Positions 51,540-60,229 of a DNA stretch of 64,000 nt are shown here, piece after piece. Made by a program: the position numbers and the translations under genes. The stretch comes from Microbacterium sp. zg-B185 (GTDB lineage Bacteria > Actinomycetota > Actinomycetes > Actinomycetales > Microbacteriaceae): positions 186,001 through 250,000 of the forward strand of contig NZ_CP126739.1 of the NCBI RefSeq assembly GCF_030246885.1. The letters run 5' to 3'. The notes below the pieces were generated by a model that was not told the origin of the DNA, searched no databases, and worked only from the letters and a program-made list of their open reading frames with translations. The stretch's first letter is position 1, and the number at the start of each line of letters is the position of its first letter.

Positions 51540-52505
51540 TCAGGCGCCGAGCACTCGGCTCAGCCAGCTCTCTCGAGCCGCGGCCGCTGCCTGCGAGACC
51601 GCGGCGTGCGGGGCAAAGGCCTCAAACCCGTGGAAGCCGCCAGCCCACACGTGCAGCTCCGCCTGCACTCCCGCTTCCCACAGTCGGGTGGCGTAGGCGA
51701 CATCCTCGTCGCGGAACACCTCCGCGCTGCCGCAGTCGATGTACGCCGGCGGCAGCCCGGACAGGTCGGTCGCTCGGGCTGGGGCGGCGTAGATGGAGAC
51801 GTCGTCAGTGCCGCGACGATCGCCGAGCAGCGCCGTCCAGCCGACAATATTGGAGGCGCGGTCCCACACGCCGACGCCGTCGATCTGCTGGGTGGAGCTA
51901 GTCGCGTCGCGGTCGTCGAGCATCGGACAGAACAGCATTTGCGCGGCCAGGGCCGGGCCGCCGCGATCACGAGCAAGAAGCGCCGTGCCAGCGGCTAGTC
52001 CGCCCCCGGCACTTCCTCCGGCGATGAACAGACGGGAAGGGTCGATGCCCAATTCCTCGACGTGATCACCAGTCCACACCAGGCCCGCGTAGCAATCTTC
52101 AACCGGGTAGGGGTCAGGGAACTCCGGCGCGAGACGGTACTCGACGGTGACGATGACGCCGTTTGTGCGTTCGACCGCATCGAGAAGCATGGTCACTCCG
52201 CCCCAGCGGTCGCCGACAATCATTCCGCCACCGTGCGTGTGGTACATCCCCGGTCCTGTACCCGCGCGGTCCCGCTTGTGGATGACAGACACGACGATGC
52301 CGTCATCCTCATATCCAGGGATCGTGACATCACGGGTGACGAAACCCCTGGCTCTGAGGAGTTCCTGCGGGTCCTGTCCCGGGGTCATGGGCTGGCTGCG
52401 CATGGCGGGAATCATCTCTACCGTGAGCGCCGGGAACCCACCCATGAGGGTGAGCGCGGCGTCCAGTTCCGGGTCGAACGGGGGGCGGGCGAGTGTGTCA
52501 GTCAT
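51540..52505 (-). CDS. alpha/beta hydrolase of the hormone-sensitive-lipase family
   Basis: The 321-residue esterase has the oxyanion motif HTHGGGMIVGDRWG, the nucleophile elbow GGSAGGG in FIAGGSAGGGLAAGTALLARDRGGP, an acidic residue in DCGSAEVFRDEDVAYA and His in GGFHGFEAFAP. The HGGG and GxSxG motifs and the length place it in the bacterial HSL (family IV) group. The ATG at 52505 has AAAGGAG 6 bases upstream. The palindrome CCCCGCC-AAAT-GGCGGGG lies about 100 bases upstream and may be a regulator site. Confidence 0.9.
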   Translation of the reverse strand: MTDTLARPPFDPELDAALTLMGGFPALTVEMIPAMRSQPMTPGQDPQELLRARGFVTRDVTIPGYEDDGIVVSVIHKRDRAGTGPGMYHTHGGGMIVGDRWGGVTMLLDAVERTNGVIVTVEYRLAPEFPDPYPVEDCYAGLVWTGDHVEELGIDPSRLFIAGGSAGGGLAAGTALLARDRGGPALAAQMLFCPMLDDRDATSSTQQIDGVGVWDRASNIVGWTALLGDRRGTDDVSIYAAPARATDLSGLPPAYIDCGSAEVFRDEDVAYATRLWEAGVQAELHVWAGGFHGFEAFAPHAAVSQAAAAARESWLSRVLGA

Positions 52506-52598
52506 CGGAACTCCTTTGTTCTCGGGTGATGCACCCTCAGTCTTCATGCCCACAGAATTACAGTGCCCCCGCAACGCGTGACCGATTCGACAGTGTCT

Positions 52599-52616
52599 CC
52601 CCGCCAAATGGCGGGG
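52599..52616. promoter_or_regulatory. palindrome upstream of the hydrolase promoter
   Basis: CCCCGCC-AAAT-GGCGGGG is a perfect inverted repeat. Downstream toward the hydrolase, on the minus strand, there are TTGCGG and TAATTC boxes with a plausible spacing. Possible binding site of the PucR-type regulator. Confidence 0.4.
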
Positions 52617-52747
52617 TCGCTCAGCGTCGCAGGCGATACCGTCGTCCCGGTCGAGGTGCTTCCCCAGTGATCTTCGGTCACGAGTGCGCGAGTTGCCTGG
52701 GCCCCCCCGCCGCGACAGGTGAACGAGAAGCTATGCATCCGTCACCG

Positions 52748-52788
52748 CGACGCTGAGTAACGGGTTCGAGCACCGCTACTCAGCGTCG
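52748..52788. repeat. 12-bp inverted repeat
   Basis: CGACGCTGAGTA (52748-52759) and TACTCAGCGTCG (52777-52788) are perfect arms around 17 bases, 80 bases before the HtaA pseudogene. It could be a terminator or the footprint of a mobile element. Confidence 0.55.
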
Positions 52789-52867
52789 TGGTGCCCGCAC
52801 AGGATCGTTGAGCGGTCTCGGGTCACTGCCGTGGTGATGTTCGGGGTTGTCGGATAAGTTGGCTTGA

Positions 52868-53328
52868 ATGATCAGACGTCTGGGACGTGTGGCGGCGACC
52901 TCGGCTGTTATGGCGATGCTCGGGACTGTCGTCGGCTGTGCTCGGCGTCGCTGATCGCCACCGTCCAGTCGCAGGGCTTCAATGGCGCGCGGAGCATGAA
53001 CGCCAGCGGCGGCGTCTTCGCGACGCTCTCGCTGCCGAATGCTACCGGGACCGGCTCGCGCATCGGCTGGAACAACGCGGCCGCCACGCTGACGCGGCCG
53101 GCACGGAGGCTTTCGCAGGCTTCTACACGGCAGGTACGCTAGATGTACCCGGCTGACGTTCTCATTCCCGCTGGGTGCGGACGTGCCGTGCGACACGACA
53201 CGACCGGTTCGCTGGCCGCCACCGGAGGGGCCGCACCCGTTGACGTGCTCTGGCTGGGACTCGGGATGCTGCTGTTCGGCGCCGGCGTATATGTGCTGTG
53301 CCTGCAACGACCTTCCGTGAAGGGCTGA
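52868..53328 (+). pseudogene. decayed sortase-anchored HtaA-domain surface protein
   Basis: Pieces of one protein lie in order in different frames. A signal-peptide-like start MIRRLGRVAATSAVMAMLGTVVG is in frame 2, then GVFATLSLPNATGTGSRIGWNNAAATLT in frame 1, GTEAFAGFYTAGT in frame 3, LTFSFPLGADVPCDTT in frame 2, and finally SLAATGGAAPVDVLWLGLGMLLFGAGVYVL followed by a basic tail in frame 1. The middle matches the end of an HtaA (heme-binding surface) domain, and LAATG plus a hydrophobic segment is a class E sortase signal. At least four frameshifts and a large loss in the middle make it a pseudogene. Confidence 0.65.
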
Positions 53329-53541
53329 CGGTCAGGGAATCCGCCACACCGATCGGAGAGCTCATGGCTCTTGCCAGTCGACTCGTCAAGCCCGTTGCGC
53401 AGGAACTCCTGCACCTGACCGTGCTGCGCACCGAGCGACTCTCTCGCCGCACTGGATGCGAATTGCCCTCCGCAGCGGCGATATCGCCAGGGTGTAGCTG
53501 GTCTGGAGTGGCGTCGCTCGGTCGAGCCGCGCCCGCAGGCG

Positions 53542-54936
53542 TTACGACGTCGGGGGGAAGGGATCGTCGGCGAGCCGGATGGTGCGGAACCCTCGCGTTT
53601 CGAGGCGGGCACGGTTTGCCTCATTCAGTCTCAGCAGCGCGAGTGCGATGCCGGATGCTCCGACCTGATGGCCAACTTCTGCCTTGAGTGTTCCTATCGG
53701 GAGGACATGCGATTCGCTGTACCAACGCCTGCCCCGGTCGTCGACGACGGAGCGAATCAGAAGGTCGTCAGCTTGTGCATTTGCCGCCTCGAGCCACAGC
53801 GGGTCACCGGTTTCCAGCCAGAGTCCGATGAAGGACTCGAGTATGGCGGCCGAGCCACAGCACTGGTGGTGTACCCAGGTGTTGCCCGGTGTCTGTCTGC
53901 CAGGGACACCGCTTCGCAGGATGCCGCGGCCCAGCCGCAGCGCCCATTCCAGGTAGATCCCCGCTCCCGTCGCGCGATAGACCTGCACGAAGGAGCGAAT
54001 CGCGCCGGAGCTGCCGGTGCAGTATCCGAAGGAGTAGGTATCCCCGATCCGTGCGACTACCGCGGCGTCTCCGACGAGGATCGCTGTAGCGGCGATGTGG
54101 TCCGCGGCGCGTGCAGCAGCATCCTGGAAGCGGTGATCGCCTGTCGCGATGGCCAACGTGGCGAACACGAATGCGATGCCGACGGTGCCGAGTTCGAACC
54201 CGTCGAGTTCCTGACCTGCGGGCAGACCGAGCAACTGTGCATCGAGACCGCGCCACCAGGATCCGTGCTCATCGTGGAGTTCCTCTGCGAGGATGCCCAG
54301 TCCCGCCGCGATCGCCGTGTCCAAATATCTGCTCTGCTCGAGTCTTCGTGCCGCTTCGACGAGGCCGATGATCGGGCCACCGTCGCCGAGAAGTGCATTT
54401 GCTCCAGTCCAACCGAACGAGCGCCCGCCGTTCTCGCCGGCACGGGACGCGATCTCGTCGAAGATGGCGATCGCGGTGGCTTTGTGCTCCGGGAACCGTT
54501 CACTGAGTTCAAGGAAGACACCGCCCACTCCGGCGAGCCCGCCGTAGTGCCCGAACCCGGTACCGGGGACGCCGAGGAAATCGGTCTCTGGCAGTGTCCT
54601 CCAGTTGTCCGCCACGTAGGCCGCGGCTCGCTGTGCTCGTGCGACGTGTGCGGCGTGTGCGGCGTCTCCGCTCGCGTCGGCTGCCGCGAGTGAGTACCAG
54701 GCTATTCCTGCCGCGCCGGTGTTGAGACTGACCGCACCGTAGACCGGCGTGAATCCGGGCTGGTCCGGCCAGGCGTGCCAGCGACTCGATCGCTCGTCCA
54801 CCGGCTCTTCGGCCGAGTCGATCCACTGCTGGACTTGCGCGAGCGCCTCGGGAATGTCCGGCAAGGATGTCCCCGGGAACGGGGCGCCGAGCATCTCTGG
54901 GCGCAGGGTGGGGATGGTGACCTGGGGAAGACTCAT
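53542..54936 (-). CDS. LanC-like protein coupled to a peptide ABC importer
   Basis: The 464-residue cytoplasmic protein has the repeated Gly motifs of the LanC alpha-toroid: NTGAAGIAWYSL, GHYGGLAGVGGVFLEL, ANALLGDGGPIIGLVEA, ELGTVGIAFVFATLA, YCTGSSGAIRSFVQVYRATG, QCCGSAAILESFIGLWLETG and VGASGIALALLRL. The usual zinc ligands of LanC are Cys, Cys and His (WCYG and CHG); here Cys306 and Cys359 fit the first two, but the third position is Cys360. So the metal site may be kept as Cys3. No lanthipeptide precursor or dehydratase is near. The gene overlaps the ATPase stop by ATGA and is the last gene of the importer operon. Confidence 0.72.
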   Translation of the reverse strand: MSLPQVTIPTLRPEMLGAPFPGTSLPDIPEALAQVQQWIDSAEEPVDERSSRWHAWPDQPGFTPVYGAVSLNTGAAGIAWYSLAAADASGDAAHAAHVARAQRAAAYVADNWRTLPETDFLGVPGTGFGHYGGLAGVGGVFLELSERFPEHKATAIAIFDEIASRAGENGGRSFGWTGANALLGDGGPIIGLVEAARRLEQSRYLDTAIAAGLGILAEELHDEHGSWWRGLDAQLLGLPAGQELDGFELGTVGIAFVFATLAIATGDHRFQDAAARAADHIAATAILVGDAAVVARIGDTYSFGYCTGSSGAIRSFVQVYRATGAGIYLEWALRLGRGILRSGVPGRQTPGNTWVHHQCCGSAAILESFIGLWLETGDPLWLEAANAQADDLLIRSVVDDRGRRWYSESHVLPIGTLKAEVGHQVGASGIALALLRLNEANRARLETRGFRTIRLADDPFPPTS

Positions 54937-56582
54937 TGCCGAATTCCTTGTGTCGTGGCTTCTGGGATGGGCAGGGCGCTTAGGAGCTCCTGTGTGTAAG
55001 AGTGCTGTGGGTCGGTGAAGACCGCTTCGGTCGACCCGCGCTCGACGACGACACCGTCGCGCATGACCAGTACTTCATCGCTCACGTGTCGGATGACGCC
55101 CAGGTCGTGAGAGATGAACACCGTTGACAGTCCGAGCTCGGTTTGGATGTCGGCGAAGAGGTCGAGGACTTGCGCCTGAATGGATACGTCGAGTGCTGAC
55201 ACCGGTTCGTCGCACAACAGCACCCGGGGATTTCTTGCGAGGGCGCGTGCGATCGCCACGCGTTGGCGTTGCCCTCCGGACAGCGCGAACGGCAACCGCC
55301 TCAAAAGGTCGGGAGCGAGTCCCACCTGGTCGGCGAGTTGCACGGCTCGCTCGCGGCGATCGGCGCGCGGAACTCCGCTGAGCGCGAGGGATTCTTGAAG
55401 GATGGATCCCGCGGTGAGCCTGGGGTCGAACGAGCTCAGCGGGTCCTGATAGACGGCTTGAATGCTGTGGCGGCGGCTTCGGCGGGCTCGCTCGGCAACG
55501 TGACTCCATTGTTGTTCGTCGAGGAATACTTCGCCTGCATCGGGTTGCTGCAGTCCGAGGATGATCCGCCCGAGCGTCGTCTTGCCTGAGCCCGATTCCC
55601 CAACGATTCCGACCGTGCGCCCCTCGGTGAGCTCGAACGAAACGTCGTCGACGGCGCGGATTTGGGCACCGCTCGGTTGGCGGAAGCTTTTGCTCACACC
55701 CCTCACCGAGAGCACCGTGCGCTCTGGGTCGATGACCGCCGCTGCCAGGGTCGCTTCTGGGCGGGGAAGGGTACTGAGCCGCGCGCCCTTCTTATGCAGG
55801 CTCGGCGTGGCATTGAGGAGTGCGCGGGTGTACTCGTGTTCTGGCTCACCGAGCACGATGGACGTGGCGCCGGTCTCCACAATGTGCCCGCCACGCATGA
55901 CCGCAATGCGATCGGCGATCCGTGCCACCACCGCGAGATCGTGACTGATGAGCAGGATTCCTGCACCGTTCCCCTTCAGGCGAGCAAGCAGGTCGAGCAC
56001 CTGGCTCTGCACGCGCAGGTCAAGTGCGGTGGTTGGTTCGTCCGCGATCAGCAGCCGGGGCCGCGCGATCGTCGCCGCGGCGATGAGCGCCCGCTGTCGA
56101 AGGCCACCCGAAAGTTCGTGAGCGTGTTGTTTCGATCGCTCGCGCGGCGAAGGGATGGCTACGCGAGCCAGTTCCTCGACAACCGCGGACGCGAGAGCGT
56201 CATGCGAAAGCTGCTGCCGCTCGCGCCGCGAGTGCACCCGCAAGACTTCTCCCACTTCTCTGCCGATGGTGCGAAGAGGATCGAGAGACACGAGGGCGTC
56301 CTGGGCCACCAGCCCGACCTGACGGCCTCGAAGATCTCGCCATCGGCTTTCATCGAACGCGCGAGTGTCGGTGCCCGCGACGTCAAGTCGATCAGCGGAG
56401 ACAACACCCGGGGACGGCACAAGTCCGAGCAGTGACCGTGAGGTCAGAGTCTTCCCAGAGCCAGACTCCCCAACTAGGGCGAGACATTCGCCGGCGCGAA
56501 CCTCGAAGCTCACCCCGTCAACGACCGTGGCGCCGCCGAAGCTGATGCGCAAACCTTCGACGTTCACGAGGAGGTCACTCAT
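54933..56582 (-). CDS. fused double ATP-binding protein of a peptide ABC importer (DppDF-like)
   Basis: The 549-residue protein carries two complete ATPase domains. The first has Walker A GESGSGKT at residues 38-45, signature ELSGGLRQRALIA and Walker B LLIADEPT; the second has GESGSGKTT, signature ALSGGQRQRVAIA and Walker B VLLCDEPVSALDVS. It thus combines the DppD and DppF subunits in one chain, as often seen in actinobacteria. The start at 56582 overlaps the permease stop (ATGA), and the stop overlaps the LanC-like start. Confidence 0.93.
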   Translation of the reverse strand: MSDLLVNVEGLRISFGGATVVDGVSFEVRAGECLALVGESGSGKTLTSRSLLGLVPSPGVVSADRLDVAGTDTRAFDESRWRDLRGRQVGLVAQDALVSLDPLRTIGREVGEVLRVHSRRERQQLSHDALASAVVEELARVAIPSPRERSKQHAHELSGGLRQRALIAAATIARPRLLIADEPTTALDLRVQSQVLDLLARLKGNGAGILLISHDLAVVARIADRIAVMRGGHIVETGATSIVLGEPEHEYTRALLNATPSLHKKGARLSTLPRPEATLAAAVIDPERTVLSVRGVSKSFRQPSGAQIRAVDDVSFELTEGRTVGIVGESGSGKTTLGRIILGLQQPDAGEVFLDEQQWSHVAERARRSRRHSIQAVYQDPLSSFDPRLTAGSILQESLALSGVPRADRRERAVQLADQVGLAPDLLRRLPFALSGGQRQRVAIARALARNPRVLLCDEPVSALDVSIQAQVLDLFADIQTELGLSTVFISHDLGVIRHVSDEVLVMRDGVVVERGSTEAVFTDPQHSYTQELLSALPIPEATTQGIRQ

Positions 56583-57445
56583 CGCAGTCGTCCCTCGAAC
56601 CGGCGTTGAAGATAGCGTCCCACCACGGTCGTGGAGATGACGGTGACGGTGATCGCAAGTCCCGGGAAGACCGCGATCCACCACGCCGAGCCGAGGGAGC
56701 TTCTGCCGTCCGAGAGCATGAGGCCCCACTCAGGGGTGGGCGAAACGGGCCCGAGCCCTAAGAAGCTCAGACTCGAACCGGCGATGATCGAGGTGCCGAT
56801 CCCGATGGTCGCAAGCACCAGGAGGGGGCCCACGACATTCGGCAGCACATGGCGCGTCACGATCGCGGCCGGGCGTTGACCAAGGGCGACGGCTGCTTCG
56901 ACGAACGCGGATGTCTTGACCTGCAAGGTGGTGATCCGTACGATGCGCGCGTAGGCGGGCACCGCGGCGATGGTGATGGCGACGATGACGTTCACCGCGC
57001 CCGGCCCCAGGAGCGCGATAACCACCAGCGCAACGAGCAGCTCGGGAAAGGCGAGCGCGATCTCGAGCACGCGCATGGCGATGTTGTCCACGGCCCGGGG
57101 GGCAAGGCCCGCGGTAAGGCCGATCGCGACTCCGCCGATGAGCGCAAGGATCGTGGCTGAGAACCCGAACGACAATGACAAGCCCGCGCCGTACACCACG
57201 CGGGTGTAGACGTCGCGTCCGAGTTTGTCGGTGCCGAACAGGTGTTCTGCAGATGGCGGGAGCTGAGAGTCCGCCGTCGCGGTGGCGAGCGGGTCGGCCG
57301 ACGTGAAGATCCAGGGGAAGAGCGCCGCAACGATGAGCACGAGCAGCACCGCGGCGGCCAGTATCGCCCCGATCGGCTTCGGGCGCCCCGACCGCTCGGG
57401 CACAGCGATGGCCGCTTCTACGAGTTCTGGCGTGCCGATGCTCAT
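56579..57445 (-). CDS. peptide ABC importer, permease (DppC-like)
   Basis: The 288-residue protein has an N-terminal membrane helix, the OppC-N region with HLFGTDKLGRDVYTRVVYGAGLSLSFGF and the EAA loop EAAVALGQRPAAIVTRHVLPNVVGPLLV, with five to six helices in all. It forms the channel together with the next permease. Both ends overlap neighbours by ATGA, so the operon is fully coupled. Confidence 0.92.
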   Translation of the reverse strand: MSIGTPELVEAAIAVPERSGRPKPIGAILAAAVLLVLIVAALFPWIFTSADPLATATADSQLPPSAEHLFGTDKLGRDVYTRVVYGAGLSLSFGFSATILALIGGVAIGLTAGLAPRAVDNIAMRVLEIALAFPELLVALVVIALLGPGAVNVIVAITIAAVPAYARIVRITTLQVKTSAFVEAAVALGQRPAAIVTRHVLPNVVGPLLVLATIGIGTSIIAGSSLSFLGLGPVSPTPEWGLMLSDGRSSLGSAWWIAVFPGLAITVTVISTTVVGRYLQRRFEGRLR

Positions 57446-58401
57446 CGGGCTCCTCTGAGTCTCGGGTCCAGGAGCGGGGCTACCGCATCAACAATGAGAT
57501 TCACGACGACAAACACGAGCGCTGCGAAGATGACGATCGCCATGACTATCGGGATGTCGCGGTTGTTGATGGCTTCGAGCGTCACGCGCCCGATGCCGGG
57601 CCTACCGAAGAGCTGTTCGATGATCACCGCCCCGCCCAGAAGGCTCCCCACGATGTATGCGGCCAGCGTGACTGCGGGCAGCGCCGCGTGTCGCAGTGTG
57701 TGCCGAGCGAGCAACTGGGAGAAGCTCAACCCGCGCGCCCGCGAGGAGTCAACGAATGGCTGCGTCTCGGTTCCCTCCAGGCCGTGCCGGAGAACTTGGC
57801 TGAGGATGCCGGCGATCGGAAGAGCCAGGGTCAGCGCGGGAAGAACGAGCGCGTTCAATCCTTGTCCGCCGGAGATCGGGAACCAGTGAAGCTGGAACGA
57901 GAACACCGTCAACAAGAGTAGGCCGGTCCAGAACGTCGGTGAGGAGATGGCGATCAACTCGACGAGGGAGGCGACGGCCCGTGCCACTCGACCCCTCGCG
58001 GCAAGGGATATGCCTAACGCGAGCACCACGGCGAAGACGATGGACAGTCCGGCCAGCTGAAGGGTGGGCATGATCTGCTCGCCGATGACATCTATCACCG
58101 GCTTCTGGAGTCGGTAGGACATGCCGAATTCGCCCGTGACGAGCTTGCCGAGATATCCGACGTACTGCAGAAGGACCGGTTGAGTCAGGCCGAGCTCTTC
58201 CCGAATGTTCTGGCGCACCCCTTCGCTGACTTGGGATTGCACGCCGAGCATGATGTCCACAGGGTCGCCCGGCACGATGTGCAGCACGAGGAATGCGAGG
58301 GAGGACGCGCCCCACACGACGATGAACGCGCCGACGAGCCGGGGCAGGTACAGCGCGAATGCTGCACCTACCCGGCCGCGTAGCACTACAGGTTGCGTCA
58401 A
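57442..58401 (-). CDS. peptide ABC importer, permease (DppB-like)
   Basis: The protein of about 319 residues has the family opening LPRLVGAFIVVWGASSLAFLVLHIVPGDPVD, six membrane helices and the EAA loop SRARGLSFSQLLARHTLRHAALPAVTL. I start at a TTG at 58401 because it overlaps the stop of the solute-binding protein (TTGA) in the same way as the other junctions; an ATG at 58440 in the same frame would overlap that gene by 43 bases. Confidence 0.9.
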   Translation of the reverse strand: MTQPVVLRGRVGAAFALYLPRLVGAFIVVWGASSLAFLVLHIVPGDPVDIMLGVQSQVSEGVRQNIREELGLTQPVLLQYVGYLGKLVTGEFGMSYRLQKPVIDVIGEQIMPTLQLAGLSIVFAVVLALGISLAARGRVARAVASLVELIAISSPTFWTGLLLLTVFSFQLHWFPISGGQGLNALVLPALTLALPIAGILSQVLRHGLEGTETQPFVDSSRARGLSFSQLLARHTLRHAALPAVTLAAYIVGSLLGGAVIIEQLFGRPGIGRVTLEAINNRDIPIVMAIVIFAALVFVVVNLIVDAVAPLLDPRLRGAR

Positions 58402-60047
58402 GGTTGCCTGCTTGTCCAGGCGTCGTACAGCAGCGGCCAACCCGTGATGTCAGCACGTACGCCACCGATCGTCGAAGAGACGCCGATGATATGGCTCGGT
58501 ACGTAGATCGGCACGATCGCAGCGTCCTCGATCGCCCAATGTTGCACCTCGCTGTAGATCTTCTTCCGCTCGTCGGGATCGGTGGATTCCGATGCCGTCA
58601 CGAGCAGATCATCGAGCTCAGGATCGTTCACGAACGATGCGTTCTGGACGGGAGCGAACCCCGAGTAGAGGTGGAGCCGCAAGATGTCGCCTTCGGGCCG
58701 CACGAAGCTCCAATCGGCGATGTCGTACGTTCCGCCGTAAAGGCTCTCAATGTACGCGCCACCGTCAAGAGGGTTGGGGTTGAGCTCGAAGCCGATCTTC
58801 TTCAAGTCGGCCTGGAACGCGTCGATGAGGCTCTTGCGGTCCTCACGCGGTGCCGAATAGGAGGGCCACTCTGCGCTCAGGCGCACCCCGTCTTTGGTTC
58901 GGTAGTCATCCGTGTCCCGCTCGGTCCACCCAGCATCGTCGAGAAGCTGGTTCGCGAGATCCTCGTCGTACTCCCAGCTGCCCTCGACGGTCGGGTCATA
59001 GGCGTTGGGCGTGGTGGGGCCGAGTACACTCCATGCGCGATCGTATTCGCCGCCGTACACAGCGGTCACTGCAGAGCCGATGTCGATGCCCTGCTGGAAC
59101 GCCTGGCGCACGAGTTTGTCCTGGAACACGCCCTTGGAATGGTTGAGGAAGATCGAGTAGGGGAGGCCCGGTGTACCGGTTCCAGTGACCGAGACCGTGC
59201 CGTCCACCTCCAGGGCGGGGACATCGTTGGGTGAAACGTTGCTGGCCACATCCACCTCGCCGCTCGTGAGCGCCCCGGCCCGCACGGCGTTCTCCGGCAG
59301 GATCCGGTAGACCAGTTCGTCCGGGTGTGCCGCGCCGGAGTGTGTGGCGTTGGCCGGGCCCCAGTTGTAGTCCGGGTTCTTGGTGAGAGTGATGTCCTGG
59401 CCCGCCACGACGCTCTCCAGGATGAAGGGGCCGGTGCCGACCGTGATGCCGGGGCCGCCAGCGATGAGCTTGTCCGGGCTCTCTTCAAGCACCTTGGGTG
59501 AGTAAAACCCGAGGTAGGCCGTGCTTGCACCCTGGAGGAAAGGGGCGAACGGGCGGGTGAAGCTCACCTTCACGGTGTCAGCGTCGACCGCCTCGGTGCC
59601 TGCGTACGCGTCGCCACCGAGGAGAGCCGCCGCATACTGGGAGGCCGTCTCCGGGTCGGCGATGTGATCGAAGTTGGCCTTGACCGCGTCGGCGTTGAAC
59701 GGCTCGCCGTCGCTGAACGTCACGTCTTCCTTGAGCTGGAAGGTGTACTCCAGGCCGTCGTCGCTGACCTCCCACGACTCGGCGAGCCACGGCTGAATCG
59801 AGCCGTCCGTGTCCTGCACGACGAGAGAATCGAAGACGTTCCGCAAGACCAGTGCGGAGATGTCTGCAGCAGTGACGTGGATGTCGAACTGCGAGCTCGG
59901 GTCGCCATCGATGGCGACAGTAATCGTGCCGCCCTCAACGGGATTGTCGGTGGCTGGTCCTGCGCCCGCCGTGCTGCAGCCGGCGAGGATCAGGGCGGCG
60001 CCGGCCAGTATCGCCAGCACGCCGCCCTTTCTGTGGTGGGACGTCAT
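58398..60047 (-). CDS. peptide ABC importer, solute-binding lipoprotein (SBP family 5)
   Basis: The 549-residue extracellular protein has a lipoprotein signal peptide (HHRKGGVLAILAGAALILAGC) and the family 5 fold: PWLAESWEVSDDGLEYTFQLKEDVTFSDGEPFNADAVKANFDHI, VRQAFQQGIDIGSAVTAVYGG and LLDDAGWTERDTDDYRTKDG. It catches oligopeptides or similar solutes outside the membrane and hands them to the permeases. GAAGGA lies 5 bases before the ATG. First gene of the five-gene operon, divergent from a TetR gene. Confidence 0.93.
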   Translation of the reverse strand: MTSHHRKGGVLAILAGAALILAGCSTAGAGPATDNPVEGGTITVAIDGDPSSQFDIHVTAADISALVLRNVFDSLVVQDTDGSIQPWLAESWEVSDDGLEYTFQLKEDVTFSDGEPFNADAVKANFDHIADPETASQYAAALLGGDAYAGTEAVDADTVKVSFTRPFAPFLQGASTAYLGFYSPKVLEESPDKLIAGGPGITVGTGPFILESVVAGQDITLTKNPDYNWGPANATHSGAAHPDELVYRILPENAVRAGALTSGEVDVASNVSPNDVPALEVDGTVSVTGTGTPGLPYSIFLNHSKGVFQDKLVRQAFQQGIDIGSAVTAVYGGEYDRAWSVLGPTTPNAYDPTVEGSWEYDEDLANQLLDDAGWTERDTDDYRTKDGVRLSAEWPSYSAPREDRKSLIDAFQADLKKIGFELNPNPLDGGAYIESLYGGTYDIADWSFVRPEGDILRLHLYSGFAPVQNASFVNDPELDDLLVTASESTDPDERKKIYSEVQHWAIEDAAIVPIYVPSHIIGVSSTIGGVRADITGWPLLYDAWTSRQP

Positions 60048-60093
60048 CGTGTTCCTTCGGGAAGAGGAAAGGGCAAATGGGACCGCGGTTCAC

Positions 60094-60107
60094 CGCCACG
60101 AGTGGCG
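60094..60107. promoter_or_regulatory. possible operator in the tetR/importer gap
   Basis: CGCCAC-GA-GTGGCG is a perfect 14-base palindrome between the divergent importer operon and the TetR gene, 47 bases upstream of the lipoprotein start. Confidence 0.45.
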
Positions 60108-60229
60108 CAGATCCGGCTCTGTGAGAGTAAATGCGCGACGGAATGCGCCGCTCGAAAGTGACCGCGTGTGTCAGATAGATGGACGCGCGCAAGACCAAGT
60201 CCAACAATCGGGGAAGGAGTGTGGACTCA

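Noticed and set aside
53542..60047. Lanthipeptide biosynthesis cluster
   Set aside because: A LanC-like protein is present, but there is no precursor peptide, dehydratase, protease or exporter; the ABC system has a solute-binding lipoprotein and is an importer.
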